From the NCBI RefSeq assembly GCF_030936135.1, contig NC_082611.1:434001-498000 (forward strand): a stretch of 64,000 nucleotides of DNA. The letters are read 5' to 3'. The notes below the pieces were generated by a model that made no database searches, was not told the DNA's origin, and saw only the letters and a program-made list of their open reading frames with translations. The position numbers and the translations under genes were made by a program. Shown one piece after another: positions 1-11,600 of this stretch. Every line of letters starts with the position of its first letter. The first letter of the stretch is position 1. Source of the stretch: Gavia stellata (lineage: Eukaryota; Chordata; Aves; Gaviiformes; Gaviidae).

Positions 1-470
1 TCATAGTGAAGAATTTCTTCCTTATATATAATCTAAATCTACCCTCTTTCAGTTTAAAACCATTACCCCTTGCCCTATCACTACCTGCCCTTGCAAAAAG
101 TCCCTCTCCAGCTTTCTTGTAGGCTGCTTTCAGGTACTGAAAGGCTGCTATAAGGTCTTCCTGGAGCCTTCTCTTCTCCAGGCTGACCAACCCCAACTCT
201 TTCAGCCTGTCTTCATAGGAAAGGTGCTCCAGTCCTCTGACTGTCTTTGTTGCCATCCTCTGGACTCAGTCCAACAGGTCCATGTCCTTCTTATGTTGGG
301 GCCCCCAGAGATGAAAGCAGTACTCCAGGTGGGGTCTCATGAGAGAGGAGTAGAAAGGGAGAATCACCTCCCTCGACCTGCTGGTCACACTTCTTTTGAT
401 GCAGCCCAGGATACGGTTGGCTTTCTGGGCTGCAAGTGCATACTACCGCTCATGTTGAGCTTCTCGTCAA

Positions 471-1591
471 TCAACACCCCAAGTCCTTCTCCTCAGGGCT
501 GCTCTCAATCCATTCGCTGCCCAGCCTGTACTTGTGCTTGGGATTGCCCTGACCCATGGGCAGGACCTTGCACTTGGCCTTGTTGAACTTCATGAGGTTC
601 GCATGCGCCCACCTCTCAAGTCTGTCAAAGTCCCTCTGGATGGCATCCCTTCCCTCCAGCTTGTCGACCGCACCACACAGCTTGGTGTCGTCAGCAAACT
701 TGCTGAGGGTGCACTCAATCCCACTGTCCAAGTCGCTGACAAAGATGTTAAACAGTGCTGGTCTCAATACCGACCCCTGAGGAACGCCACTCATCACTGG
801 TCTCCACTTGGACATTGAGCCACTGACCACAACTCTTTGAGTGTGACCAGTCAGCCAATTCCTTGTCCACTGAGTGGTCCATCTGTCAAATCCATGTCTC
901 TCCAATTTAGAGACAAGGATGTCATGTGGGGCATTGTCAAATGGTTTGCACTAGTCCAGGTAGATGACGTCAGTTGCTCTTGCCTTATCAACCAATGCTG
1001 TAACCCCATTGTAGAAAGCCAGCAAATTTGTCAGGCACGATTTGCCCTTAGTGAAGACGTGTTGGCTGTCACCAATCACCTCCTTGTTTTCCATGTGCCT
1101 TAGCATAGTTTCCAGGAGGATCTTCTCCATGATCTTGCCAGGCACAGAGGTGAAACTGCCTGGCCTGTAGTTCCCTGGGTCTTCCTTTTCTCCCTTTTTA
1201 AAAATGGGGGTTATGTTTCTCCTTTTCCAGTCAGTGGGAACTTCACCAGACTGCCATGACTTCTCAAATATGATGGATAGTGGCTTAGCAACTTCATCCA
1301 CCAGTTCCCTCAGGACCCACGGATGCATCTCATCAGGTCCTATGGACTTGTGCACCTTCAGGTTCCTTAGATGGTCTCAAACCTGGTGTTCTCCTGCAGT
1401 GGGTGGTTCTTCATTCTCCCAGTCCCTGCTTTTGCCTTCTGCAACTTGGGCAGTGTGGCTTGAGCACTTGCTGGTAAAGACTGAGGCAAAAAAGTTGTTG
1501 AGTACCTCAGCCTTCTCCATATCCCAGGTAACCAGGTGTCCCGTTTCCTTCCGGAGAAGGCCCACATTTTCCCTAGTCTTCCTTTTATCAC
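471..1591 (-). pseudogene. CR1 ORF2 reverse transcriptase core, frame-broken
   Basis: The minus strand carries the RT domain in successive broken frames: 1,367-1,591, then 951-1,355, then 471-905. In the middle piece [18 protein letters not shown] and [11 protein letters not shown] match the early RT blocks, and DVIYLD starts motif A. A TAG at 951-953 then interrupts motif A just after YLD. The last piece holds the motif B region SGVPQGSVL and the catalytic FADD at residues 70-73 of that frame. Close to its end, after EKDLG, a missing base shifts the frame into a stop. The catalytic DD is present, but the stop and indels rule out an active enzyme. Confidence 0.9.
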
Positions 1592-1601
1592 CGACGTACC
1601 T

Positions 1602-1904
1602 TTAGAAGCTTTTCTTGTTGCCCTTGATGTCCCTGGCCAGATTTAATTCTATCAGGGCTTTAGCTTTCCTAACCTGATCCCTGGCTGCTGGGACAATTTC
1701 TCTGTATTCCTCCCAGGCTACCCGTCCTGCTTCCACCCTCTGTAGGCTTCCTTTTTGTGTTTGAGTTTGTCCAGAAGCTCCTTGTTCATCCATGCAGGCC
1801 TCCTGGCATTTTTGCCTGACTTCCTCTTTGTTGGGATGCATCTCTCCTGAGCTTGGAGGAGGTGATCCTTGAATATTAACCAGCGTTCTTGGGCCCTTGT
1901 TCAC
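1602..1904 (-). pseudogene. CR1 ORF2 linker remnant between endonuclease and RT
   Basis: This minus-strand piece covers the basic linker of CR1 ORF2. The segments [18 protein letters not shown] and [19 protein letters not shown] are characteristic of this stretch in avian CR1. It lies just upstream of the reverse transcriptase pieces and overlaps the end of the endonuclease piece by a few bases in another frame, so at least one frameshift separates them. The next part of the element continues in a different frame at 1,367-1,591. It is a fragment with no independent function. Confidence 0.8.
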
Positions 1905-2149
1905 TCCAGGGCTTTATCGCATAGTACTCTACCAAGCAGACCCCTGAAGGGGCCAAAGTCTGCTCTCCTGAAGTCCAGGGTAGTGAGCTTGATGTGCCCC
2001 CTCCTCGGTGCCCTAAGGAACTCAAACTCCACCATTTCATGGTCACTGCAGCCAAGGCTGCCCTTGAGCTTCACATTCCTGACCAGCCCCTCCTTGTTGG
2101 TGAGAACAAGATCCAGCATAGCACCTCTCCTTGTTGGCTCCTCTATCAC
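1901..2149 (-). pseudogene. CR1 ORF2 endonuclease C-terminal remnant
   Basis: This open minus-strand piece of 82 codons corresponds to the end of the APE-type endonuclease domain of CR1 ORF2 and the start of the linker. The residues GCSDHEMVEF contain the SDH motif typical of the last catalytic block of AP-endonuclease-like LINE nucleases, and the preceding LDLVLTNKEGLV segment is also CR1-like. Similarity continues upstream past the apparent start: RLLECINDNFPLQV can be read at about 2,150-2,190. The ATG is therefore incidental and the domain is truncated. The N-terminal catalytic residues are absent, so no nuclease function is expected. Confidence 0.85.
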
Positions 2150-2230
2150 TTGCAGAGGGAAGTTATCATTGATGCATTCCAGGAGCCTTTCAATGGCTTA
2201 TGTCCTGCTGTGTTGTCCCTCCAACTTGTG

Positions 2231-5200
2231 TCATTTTCAAGTGCAGTAGGATGTAAAATGCTGAACAGCTGATGAACAATATAAAGGATGGAGGCAAAGA
2301 GACAGCTTGCTTGCTAGTCGGCCTGTTTGGAACGGTGTGGTAGGTGGAAAGCTTTTCTGACAGAAGTGTGGAAGAAAGCCAGGACATGGCTCTTTTACAT
2401 TTCTCTGCCTCATCCGAATGGATGTGTAGCTTTGGCACTTCATTGCTAGCCAAGCAGAGGCCATTTGAATAGTGTTCTCCCAATGCAAACAGAAGATCAG
2501 GCTGGAGAAAAGTCCTTTGGCATTTAAATGAAGTTGTAAGTCTTGCCTGTCTTTCCAGTAGTGCATTTCAAGAGCTGATAAAGGCTCCTGGCATTGTACT
2601 GATCTTGAGGGCACAGCAGATCACCTTTTTATCCTAAGGGTAGGGAAGTGTAATTTTCATTAACCACACCTTATATATATGTATGTACCTTAAGAGGAAG
2701 AATATATAAAACCCCATATTTTTCTTCCTCCCAAGATTTACACATCTCATTTGAAACTTCTGTTTGATTTATCCCCCAGACTAGGGCTATAAATGCTGCA
2801 TGAATTTGTTTTTGTGCTCTGTTTTCAGTATATTTAGAAGTGTACACAGTTATTTGTGTTCATACATCATATTCTTATTAATGAGCACAGTATAATTGTT
2901 GGTTGTATTGACTTTTGTTTCTGTGGATGTTTTTAAAAGATATTTTAAAGGCTTTGCTGGAGTTTGCATGTGCTTCAGAAATTAAATTTAGTCTGTGATT
3001 TTATTACCCTTTTTATTTAATTTATCTTAACTGTTGCTTTCAAGCTGTGAACCAGCTGTTGACTTTGAAAAAACATTGTTCAATTTGAAAGGAGCATTTT
3101 AAAGCTTAATGTAATGGCTGTAAGTAATCACTACAGCAATTATATTCTCTGGTGTTGTGCGTCACTATAATAATATTGGAGGGTGTGAGAAAATGCAGGA
3201 GAGAAACACATCAAGCTCAGACTTCTCAGTTTTGCCTGTGCTGCCCAGCATCTCTCTGTTCCGTATATAGCTTGGTCTCACTGCTTGAGTCGTGGCAGAA
3301 AAACTGAAGCTCCACTCTGTTGTGGCTCTGTGTGTGCCCAGCAGGAATCAGGGGCTGCTTCTGAGCATTGTTCTCTGTTGTTCTTCTCAACTGGACAGGT
3401 TTTTTTCTTTCTCCATACAGGCAGATAGTAGATGGACGCTTGCTGCAGTGGCAGAAGCCCTGCGGCTCTGCTGCCTCCTCCTGAGTAGTTCCAAGATGTT
3501 GCACTTAATACAGAGTGGAATTTTGGTTTTGACTCTTCTTGAGCAGCTGTGTACCCACCTTGTATGGTGCCAGTGGTAGCAAAGCTCCTCACAGAGCATT
3601 CAGTGAGGCTGGCCAGGGGCGGAGTGCTTGGCATCCTGCAAAGTGGGGTGGTGCTCCTGTTGTGCTCTGGAAATGAGCAGCTACTTGCCATAGTGAGGAG
3701 AATTAATAGAAAAATTAAGGGTGTGTTTTCATCCACATTCTGAGAAGGAACATCCTCCATTTATTTGTGAGCAACTCTCCAGTTCAAGCAGGCTGGCACA
3801 CTTGGGGAAGAGAACTTTCTGGGTCACTGCAGTGAAAATAAGAGAAGCAGCATGCACTCTGGATCCCTTCATGTTGCAACAAACCATGAAAATGCTGTGC
3901 AGCTTCCTCTGCCCTGGAAATTCTTTCCATAATGATTTTAAAAGGAATGTAATGTAAAAGGAGTCATCATGGGAGTGGGCTACATTTCCCAGTGAGTCAC
4001 CTGGCTGTGCTTTACACACCGGTTGTGTTTGGAACCTGTGGACTGTAGCGGTGCTCTGAAAAGGTTGTCCACCAGATCGCACAGCTGTGCAGGACCTAGC
4101 CTCTCCTCTGCTTTTGCCAGGGTGTGTTGCGCAGCAGGTTCAAACCACCTACCAAGCTAAATCATCAGTTCCCGTTAACAGCTTCGTGAGGCAATAACGC
4201 AGCTGGGGAGGACCCAGTAGGAAGCTTAGATTCAGCAATGTAGTAAGCTTTCCCCAAATTTACTTTGTAGCAAGATCCTTCAGAATAAGGATCTAAGGAC
4301 CGCAAGGTCTGAGCCAACGCAACATAGCGACAATAACAGGAGGGACAAGCATGCAGGGAGCTAGAGGCTTTGAGAGCTTGAGGCAAATGGGAGACCAGGC
4401 TTACTACTGAGGCAAAATTGCTGGTGTTTGGTTGTTGTGGTTTTAAAGGAAGGATAGATGATGCATTTGGAAGTGGGTTTTGTGATGGCACTCGTAATGG
4501 ATGGTAGTCATGGTGATATGATTGGGATGATCCTCTACTAAGAGGTAGTCTTGCTTTGGCATGGTAACACTCAGCTAGAATGACCTGTACTTTACCTTAA
4601 AAGAAACAAGTAAGATTAACATGAGAGTGAAAGCAAACCTGCGTGTATCTGTGTGTGCAGTATGCACCTGTATGACATCTGCAGCAAAATGAACTTTGAT
4701 GTAGTTTCCTGTTTCTCCACCTGTGTGTGGTGCACAGGAAAGCAAAAGCACTGATACAGATCTAAGTGTGCTTCAGAGATAAGGTGTATCCCTTCCAGAC
4801 AAGTGTGGTAGAAGCTGGGCTGCTGATAATGGATTGGCACAATGGGGTAGAGAGAGAATCCTCGTTGTGCCAAAGGCAATATGACATGTGAATTACATTA
4901 TATACATATATGTATGTATAAATTAGACATTCGGAGAAGGTAACTGCTGTGATGGAGACGGACATGGAACAGCATGTTCTGGAAGTTAAAAGCTTAGCCA
5001 GCGTCCCATGGTATTTTTTAATGTAGCAGAATGAAATTCCTTTGGGTGCAGCAAATGAGACCCATAAAGTGTAATGCCCTGTGAAATCACAAAGAGCCAT
5101 TTTCAACAGATGGAAAAAACAACTTTAATAAAAACCCCAAAATTGATAGACTCTGCCTTTGATAATCGAAATACCAGGTTACACTTTAACAGTATCTATT

Positions 5201-5904
5201 ACTGTCTATAAAGTATGTTTTGGTTGTTAAATGCACTTGCTGGTTTGTCACTTTATAGAATTTAAAGTGATGAATCCTATATTCTTCTGTCTTCTTCACT
5301 CTAAGAAATTAAACAAAGCCTGTGACAAATAGCTCCCACGTTACACACGCTCTTTCAGTCTGCTGTCTGCTGCACCTGTGCGCTGTTCCCAGTGTGGAAC
5401 CGACCCCCTTGTTTCGAAGCTGGTTTTAGGAGTCCCTGTGGTGGGGCGTGTTAAGAGCTGTGAGCGGACACAGATGAATAGCCCATTGCCAATGGCAGAG
5501 TGGTGGGCTGGCACCCTAGAGCCAGGGAGCTTTCCTGTGCCCCTGGAGAAGGAGCACCACCAGGCAAACGGGAGGAGAGTGCTCACCTTCCCCTCACTGC
5601 ACCACCTCTGACCGCTCTGATACACACCTCCGCAGTGGGGCACCTCTCCCGGCTGTCCTGTGCCGCTCAGTGCAGCTTCCGGCAGGATTTCAGGGGAACG
5701 TTTGCTGAATATTCCCGGGGTATGTCAATGCTAGCACTTGGGAAAACTCCCTGTGCACCAGTGATTGTAACCTAATCAGGGAAAACCTGGAGACAGCATG
5801 GGGTGCAGGAGGAATTGGTGTTTTGTTCTTTTAGGAATGCCTGAAGTCAGTAGCACGTGAGTAAATGTGACACACTGAAGACTTAGGACTCCTGTAGAGA
5901 AGGG
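2231..5904. other. Gene-free stretch, no recognised element
   Basis: This is AT-leaning sequence with short open frames on both strands, none longer than 160 codons and none with a recognisable domain. It holds a TATA-rich patch near 2,673-2,712 and a 12-bp palindrome TACATATATGTA at 4,903-4,914 within an alternating purine-pyrimidine run. No splice-flanked conserved exon, RNA gene or transposon end could be identified. Confidence 0.6.
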
Positions 5905-7165
5905 CATGCCTCACTAATCTCTTGGAGTTCTCTGGAGAAGGCAGCAAACACGTGGGACAGAAGAACTGGATTTATATGTTCCGCTTGGATTTCCAAAAAG
6001 ACGTGAGCAAGGTCCCTTGTGAAAGACTTCTAAATAAAGCAGGCAGCTATGGGATGAGAGGACAGGTCCCCAGAGGGACACATAACTTAAAAAGCGCATA
6101 TGGGGTAAATGGCCAGTTTTCATGATGAAGGGAGGTCACCAGAGGAATCCTGTCAGGATCCGTGCTTCAGCTGTTCGACATACTCGTACCCGGTCTGGAG
6201 AAAAGGACAAACAATGACTATGTCTGCTGACAATTCTCAGCTATTCAAGGTAGTTAAAATAGGAGTTCACTGCAGAGCGCTGTGAAAACTCTTCTATATA
6301 GTGAGTGATGTAATTCAGTGTAGAGAAATAGAAAGAGATGAGCAGAGGGAGAAACAATCCTAATTTTGTGTATACAGTGATGAGTACAGAGGTGATTGTT
6401 AAGTCATGAATGAGACCTGGGATTGTAATAAATACTTATATGGAAGTGCTGGCATAGCACTCAGTCATAAAAGTAAATAACAGGAGTTCTTGGAGAAGGA
6501 AGAAAACAAGTAATGAGATTATGTCCTTGCATAAATTCCTGGTGCTGCGCACCTTGGATACTTTATGCAGTGCTGTTCCCCCATTTCAGAAAGCAAAGAA
6601 TTGAACTAGAAAACGCTAGACAAGAAAGGCAAAGATGATCAGAGATCTGGAATGGCTTCTTTATGAGGACAGCTTTGCCTTGGAAAAGAGACGATTAAAT
6701 GGAATATATGTGTGTAAAATCATGTGGAATAGGAAGGATGAGGAAGGAATGATTGTTCACTGCCTCTGTTCATGAAGGAGCTGGGGGTGGAGGGAAGGAC
6801 GTGACAATACATATGTCAAATTCAAAGCATAGAAAAAAAGGGACATACTTATTCACACTGTGCACACTGGAGCTGTGGAACTCCTTGTGCCAGCATGTTG
6901 TAGGTGATAAAACTTTCACAAAATGAAAGCATAAAATTGTGGAAGAAAAATCCATCTATGAATATTAAATACCAAGGACCGACCCCACTCTGACTCAGAA
7001 AGTTTCCAAACTGTATGCACATCACTAGAGGTTGGGGACATGCTGCTGCATGCTTTCCTAATTCTTATATTCTCTAGACATTCTTCTCCTGTCTGTTGCC
7101 AAAAGCAGGATCTTGGGCTGAATGGACTTTAGGTTTGAGCTCCTGTGGCCACTCTTACATGTCTA
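5905..7165 (+). mobile_element. Ancient, heavily decayed CR1-type LINE, 3' portion
   Basis: This plus-strand stretch follows the order of an old amniote CR1 element of the kind abundant in turtles and crocodilians. It begins in the RT domain, with an LDFQKD-VSKVPCERLLNK reading near 5,990-6,035. It then passes an LFKVVK-like segment near 6,242 and a GLEKRRL-like segment near 6,675-6,695. A TVELWNSL-like stretch (gagctgtggaactccttg) lies near 6,870-6,890. The 3' UTR ends with the hallmark gggctgaatggactttagg and a tail like 'ggccactcttacatg' at about 7,110-7,160. Every frame is riddled with stops and deletions. The age suggests insertion long before the other CR1 copies here. Boundaries are approximate. 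Confidence 0.8.
5922..6125 (+). pseudogene. RT remnant inside the ancient CR1
   Basis: This 67-codon frame is the only stretch of the decayed element that still reads as LINE protein. RLDFQKDVSKVP corresponds to RT motif A (consensus YLDFQKAFDKVP), although the second motif residues have changed. It is followed by CERLLNKAGSYGMRGQV and, after a small deletion, VNGQFS. The ATG start is incidental and the frame ends at a stop before motif B. It is a fossil fragment and no product is expected. Confidence 0.7.
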
Positions 7166-8510
7166 TGTTATCCTAAATTTGACATATTTTAGGTAAGAAA
7201 TTGCGTATGACGTAGGTTTACACTTAGAGCCAATATTTTTTACTGTTGTTTTGTTTACCTCTAAAATTTCCCTCTGGCTCGTCAGAGATAACTGCAACCG
7301 TAGGCTGCGATGTGTTTGGTTCTTGCAGTGAAAGTTGTATTGCCAGCAGTGGAAGTCAGATCTAAAGAGAGGAGACAAGCGCCTTGTTGCGTGGATGTCA
7401 GATTCCACTGGAGATCAGTAGGCGAGCCCCTCATCTGGTGATGTTTTGCTGACTGATAGGGGTGGAGGAAGAAAGGGGACGAAGAGGTTCAGTCAGCATC
7501 TAGGATCCATTCTGAATTCTCTGTGAGACAGTAAGGCCCTGGAAATGTTTATGGAGACTTCCGTGCAGTGGATGGTGATCTAAGTCTATGCACATTTTGG
7601 TGAGTGTTCTTAATGCCTCTGCAAGGGGACAGCAGCCTGCTAGCACAGAGGAACCCAGATGGTCAGGAGGTTGTGGCCTTTCTAGATGGAAATTTTGAAT
7701 GGGTTAAGCAGACACTAACTCCAGTCTCCACCATTCCCATTCCTTTGCATGCTTTGTTGCTCACTGTGTAGCACAAGAGTCATGGGGGTAAGTTCAGGGC
7801 TCCCTCTCACTCCATGGCTGTGTTGCTGTCAGGATGGAGCCAGCTCCCCAGCTTTTCCTTTGCAGGAATCTTCCCATTTACATGCCTCAGAAATAATTCC
7901 TGTGAGTTTAATTAATCACAGTTTACATGGTAATAACCCTTGGAATATTTTTTATGGGTAAATAATGTGTATCGCCTGCTGGGGGGGGGTGTCTGCTGGT
8001 TCCAACATTCAATTATTGCATAATCTACTTCCCATTAAATGATCAGAGAGTGAGACCAAAGGAAACTAACAGCAGCAGGAATAATTAGCAGCTACTTTGT
8101 GTCTGGGGCACGGATGTACCTTCTTAACGCTTGTTCAGAAGCCCCTACAGTTAAGGAGAATGCAGTTTTTTGGTGCTGCCAAGCGAGTGCCACAGAGGGT
8201 TGTCTGGTTGGCAGTGTGGTGCTGTGCACAGGGACCTGGCTAGTTCTCCATGCAAGGAGCCTTATGCCCAGAGAAGTTCCATGCGAATGAGGCTACTCAG
8301 CCCCTGGTACCTGACCAAGTCTAGTCCCTTTCCTCGCTGCACGTCTGGATGCAAACTGTATTGCAAGGGGGTTGGGGAATGCCTGGCTGCAAGATTTTTT
8401 TCAGTCCCTCTCCTCCTTTCGGGCAGGTTCAAAGCAGCTCCAGACGGTCACAAGTATATCACTTTCTTGTGAGACAGTGAGAAGGGGAGTGTCATTGTCA
8501 CCCAGCACCT
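7166..8510. other. Gene-free stretch with a short G tract
   Basis: No gene or transposon was recognised. The only simple-sequence feature is a run of about ten G at 7,980-7,990. AT-rich sequence around 7,880-8,090 contains several TAAT cores, but nothing here identifies a specific site. Confidence 0.55.
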
Positions 8511-8636
8511 TTGACAAAAGAGAAGGTGAAGAGGCTTGCCCAGGGCTGCACAGTACGTCTGCAACAGAGCAGAGTCAGGAATTCACGTGTCTGTGGCTGG
8601 GAGTTACCAGCTCCACGCTCCGTTGCAGCTAGACAA
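8511..8636 (-). mobile_element. MIR-like / tRNA-derived SINE relic, minus strand
   Basis: The plus strand reads like the reverse complement of an amniote CORE-SINE. A gaggcttgcccagggctgcacag stretch split around 8,530-8,552 corresponds to the conserved ACCTTGGGCAAGT block. It is followed by a 'gcagagtcaggaattcacgtgtct' region matching the tRNA-like 'GGTTCGAATCC' side, and then by 'ttgcagctagaca' like the A-box end. Divergence is high, so the call rests on the order of these blocks rather than on close identity. Confidence 0.5.
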
Positions 8637-11600
8637 GCCCTTCTGCTGAACAGTGGTCCAGGAGCCACCCTGTCAGTGCAGACCTGGCTGGTAGCCTCTG
8701 GGAGGGTGACATGCCTGCCCAGCTAGCAGCCACATACACAATCACAGCATGCACAGGGAGAACTACTCTGAAGTGAGATGATGTCTGGCTGGGAAGCACT
8801 TGCTCAGGAGCACACTCCAGTCCCTGCACTGTGATTATCCTAAGCACCAGTGTATTTTTCCCAATTTATGTTTCCTTTTCCTCCCTTGTCTTTGCTATTT
8901 TTGCTTTTATTTAATGTTGTATTCGCTGTTGTAATTACTTCTTTAATCTGTAATGTTGCTGCCTGCCCAACTCCCCCAGCTCCTGGTCGTCTTCAGGACC
9001 AGTGCTGTAACAAGTCATGGTGTCTCTCAACAGCAAGGTTCCTGCTGAAATAGCTCCCTAAATAAATAAAAGGCAAATTGGATATTGGAAAAGAACTTTA
9101 AATAACATATGAATTCCTAGGGAACTACATCTTACATCTCTGTTAGGGACAAATGGGTTCAACATAAGTAATAATCCTCTGGAATGAAAAATAAAGAAAC
9201 ACTGTTTGCTAGCCTCTGTGGGCTGGAATGAAAATAGACTTTGATGATAAATAAAAGCAAAATGCAAAGATGTCCCTGGGTGGCAGATGGGAGCAAAAGA
9301 TTTAAACATCGCTGGACTATAAACACACGATCTCTGAAATGTGCCATAGCTTGCCTCCAGCTAGCTGCTTTGGATATGATGGGTCTAGTTTTTTCGTCTT
9401 GTGTAATGGAAAGAAGCTAAAAGCCTTTTACTGAGGTAGCATTACTGGCAGGCCTTTGCAGCACATGCTAGACCATGACCTTCCCAGAGGGAGTTGCACC
9501 TTTCAAGCACAGCCTCATTGTGCTGAATTCTCTTTAGTGAAATAAAACTAGTTGAAATTCTCTCAAGGACTTTCTGGTCTTTCCCCATACTGATGTAATG
9601 CTAAAATCCTCCCTTGTTCCCACTTCACGTGATCTATTAATATCTGCATTTTGATTGCTATATCCCTGTTGTTTGATACTCACCCCTTCTCCACACCTGC
9701 TTCAGGAGTTTATGACTGGACAAGCCCCAGAGAAGTGTGCACATTGGCTCCTGGCATTCTTCCCTTCCTGTGCATGACGTGCCCATCCTTTTGGTTCTGG
9801 GGCAACATATTCCTGTCACTGGATGCTTTGCTTCCTGAGCTATAAAGTCCTCTGTCGAAGTAGGATGGTGCCAGTGTTTCAAGTCTGTGACTGTGATCAA
9901 GCAGCTGAGCTCATTGTGGTGCAGGTGTGATGGCATGCGCCGTCAGGGAGTCCCCATGCGTGTCCTGTCCGCTGCATCAGAACGTGAAGCAGGGAGTATG
10001 GGTTTTGCTGCCCTTCATCTCCTTCCATCTGTTCGCTCCCCCAGTTACAGGCAGTGGGTATAGCTACTGCCGCTACTGCCCTACTGTTCATCTTCCTTTG
10101 CATCTCCTGGGTGCATGTTCTTGCTGAAGAAAAGCTGATTCTTGCTCCTGTGAGCCTGAGCCGAAGATGAGCACGTTTAGTACCGTAAAAACCCCCTTCC
10201 TTTTGAGAAGCACTTTATCTTTGCTAAAATGAAGTTCTGGATATGCCTGTTCACAAAAACCAGTCCAAATTATTCCCTGCCCAGCAGGGTTGTGCTGCAC
10301 CCTGGTAATGATTTAATATCAGCTCCTGAAGAGGGCAGCATGGGTTAGCTGATGATCCTTCACGTGGAATTATACTTGATATTCCAGCCATGTCTAAGGC
10401 AGAGCTAGTGAAATGTAAAAGAGCATTGAAGGAATTGGTAGTAAAACTCATGGCTCTGTGATAAGATGCCTGGGCTAAGCAGACAGAGTTATCTCCATTC
10501 CTGTTACTACAGGAGAATATGCCTCTCACCAGCAGTTGTGCTCCCTGCCACAGGCTGGCATGAAGTGCCTGGTGCCTGTGGGACCTGCCTGCAGGCTGCC
10601 TCCGCTCCGCTGTCCAGGGGAGAGCACAGACGCAGAAGAGCACATGCAGGAACACCAGCTGGTCCCCTTTCTTGAAAAGACTGACCCTACATGTTGGATG
10701 GATTTTGAGACTCCGGAGTTGTGGACAGGTGGTTGTTAATTGTTGAGCACTGATGTTGCACCCAGCTCTGTAGAATATGCACGAAATAGCAAAATGAAAA
10801 TACAAATCCCCTACAACAAGGAGCTTGCACAATGGTGGGGTATGAAGTACTTTTTTTACTAAGAGGAAGACACTGGGAGAGCTAAGGGGAGGGATCAGCT
10901 TAGTTAATGAATCCTGGGACTTTGGTGCCTGCCTGCCTTACAGGTGATGAATGAACAGTTTTTTTCCTTGAAGCAGAAATCAGGATGGTCTTAAGCACAC
11001 AACAAGTCTGGAAAATCACGTGGAAGTACTTGTGACATCCACATTAATACCAGATGAACTAATCAGGATTAATGCTAGTGGGAGTAATACCAGTGGATAT
11101 CACAATGATTAGACTATTATAATAATGAGTTTTCCAGGGAGGATGATGACAGGTGATTTATATACTGTGCAGGTATTTCTTCTGTGTATCCAGATGATAA
11201 GCAACTCTGGCACTTTGCTGCAAGAAGTTGGGACTTTTCCTTATTCCTGAAGTAGCCCAGAATGTGGCAACTAGTTAGTTGGCCAGAAAGATCCTGGGCG
11301 GGAAGGGAGGGAGGGCTGGGTAGAGGAAAAGGATGCTGGTGTTTCATTCCTTAACTGCTTGGAGAGAGCTGTTGTGAACCTAGTACTGAGATGTTTTCTG
11401 GCCTCACTGGGAAAAATGAGAGCTCTGTCTGGAGATGTGACGCAGGGACGGTTTTACAAGCACCGGAGTGCTCATAGGCAGTAAAGTGATGAAGGTCTGA
11501 CTGCTGTTTTATCATCAATCTCTACCTTTCTGCTATACAGGCATCAGCTGCCATTTTCTGTTCTGGTATTCAGAATAAATATATCCAGTGGAATATAAAC

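Larger units (their letters stand above)
1..2230 (-). mobile_element. CR1 LINE, 5'-truncated, minus strand, runs off left edge
   Basis: This is a copy of a chicken-repeat-1 non-LTR retrotransposon read on the minus strand. From right to left it holds the C-terminal part of the endonuclease, the linker, the reverse transcriptase core and the ORF2 C-terminal region. The typical GC-rich tail of ORF2 occupies about 120-470. The element is cut at its 5' side near 2,200-2,230, where similarity to CR1 stops. Its 3' end is not seen because the window starts inside it. The frame is broken into at least five pieces by stops and single-base indels, so it is an old inactive copy. The exact 5' breakpoint is uncertain by some tens of bases. 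Recognition is from protein motifs and from the well-known avian CR1 nucleotide sequence; the subfamily was not determined. Confidence 0.95.
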
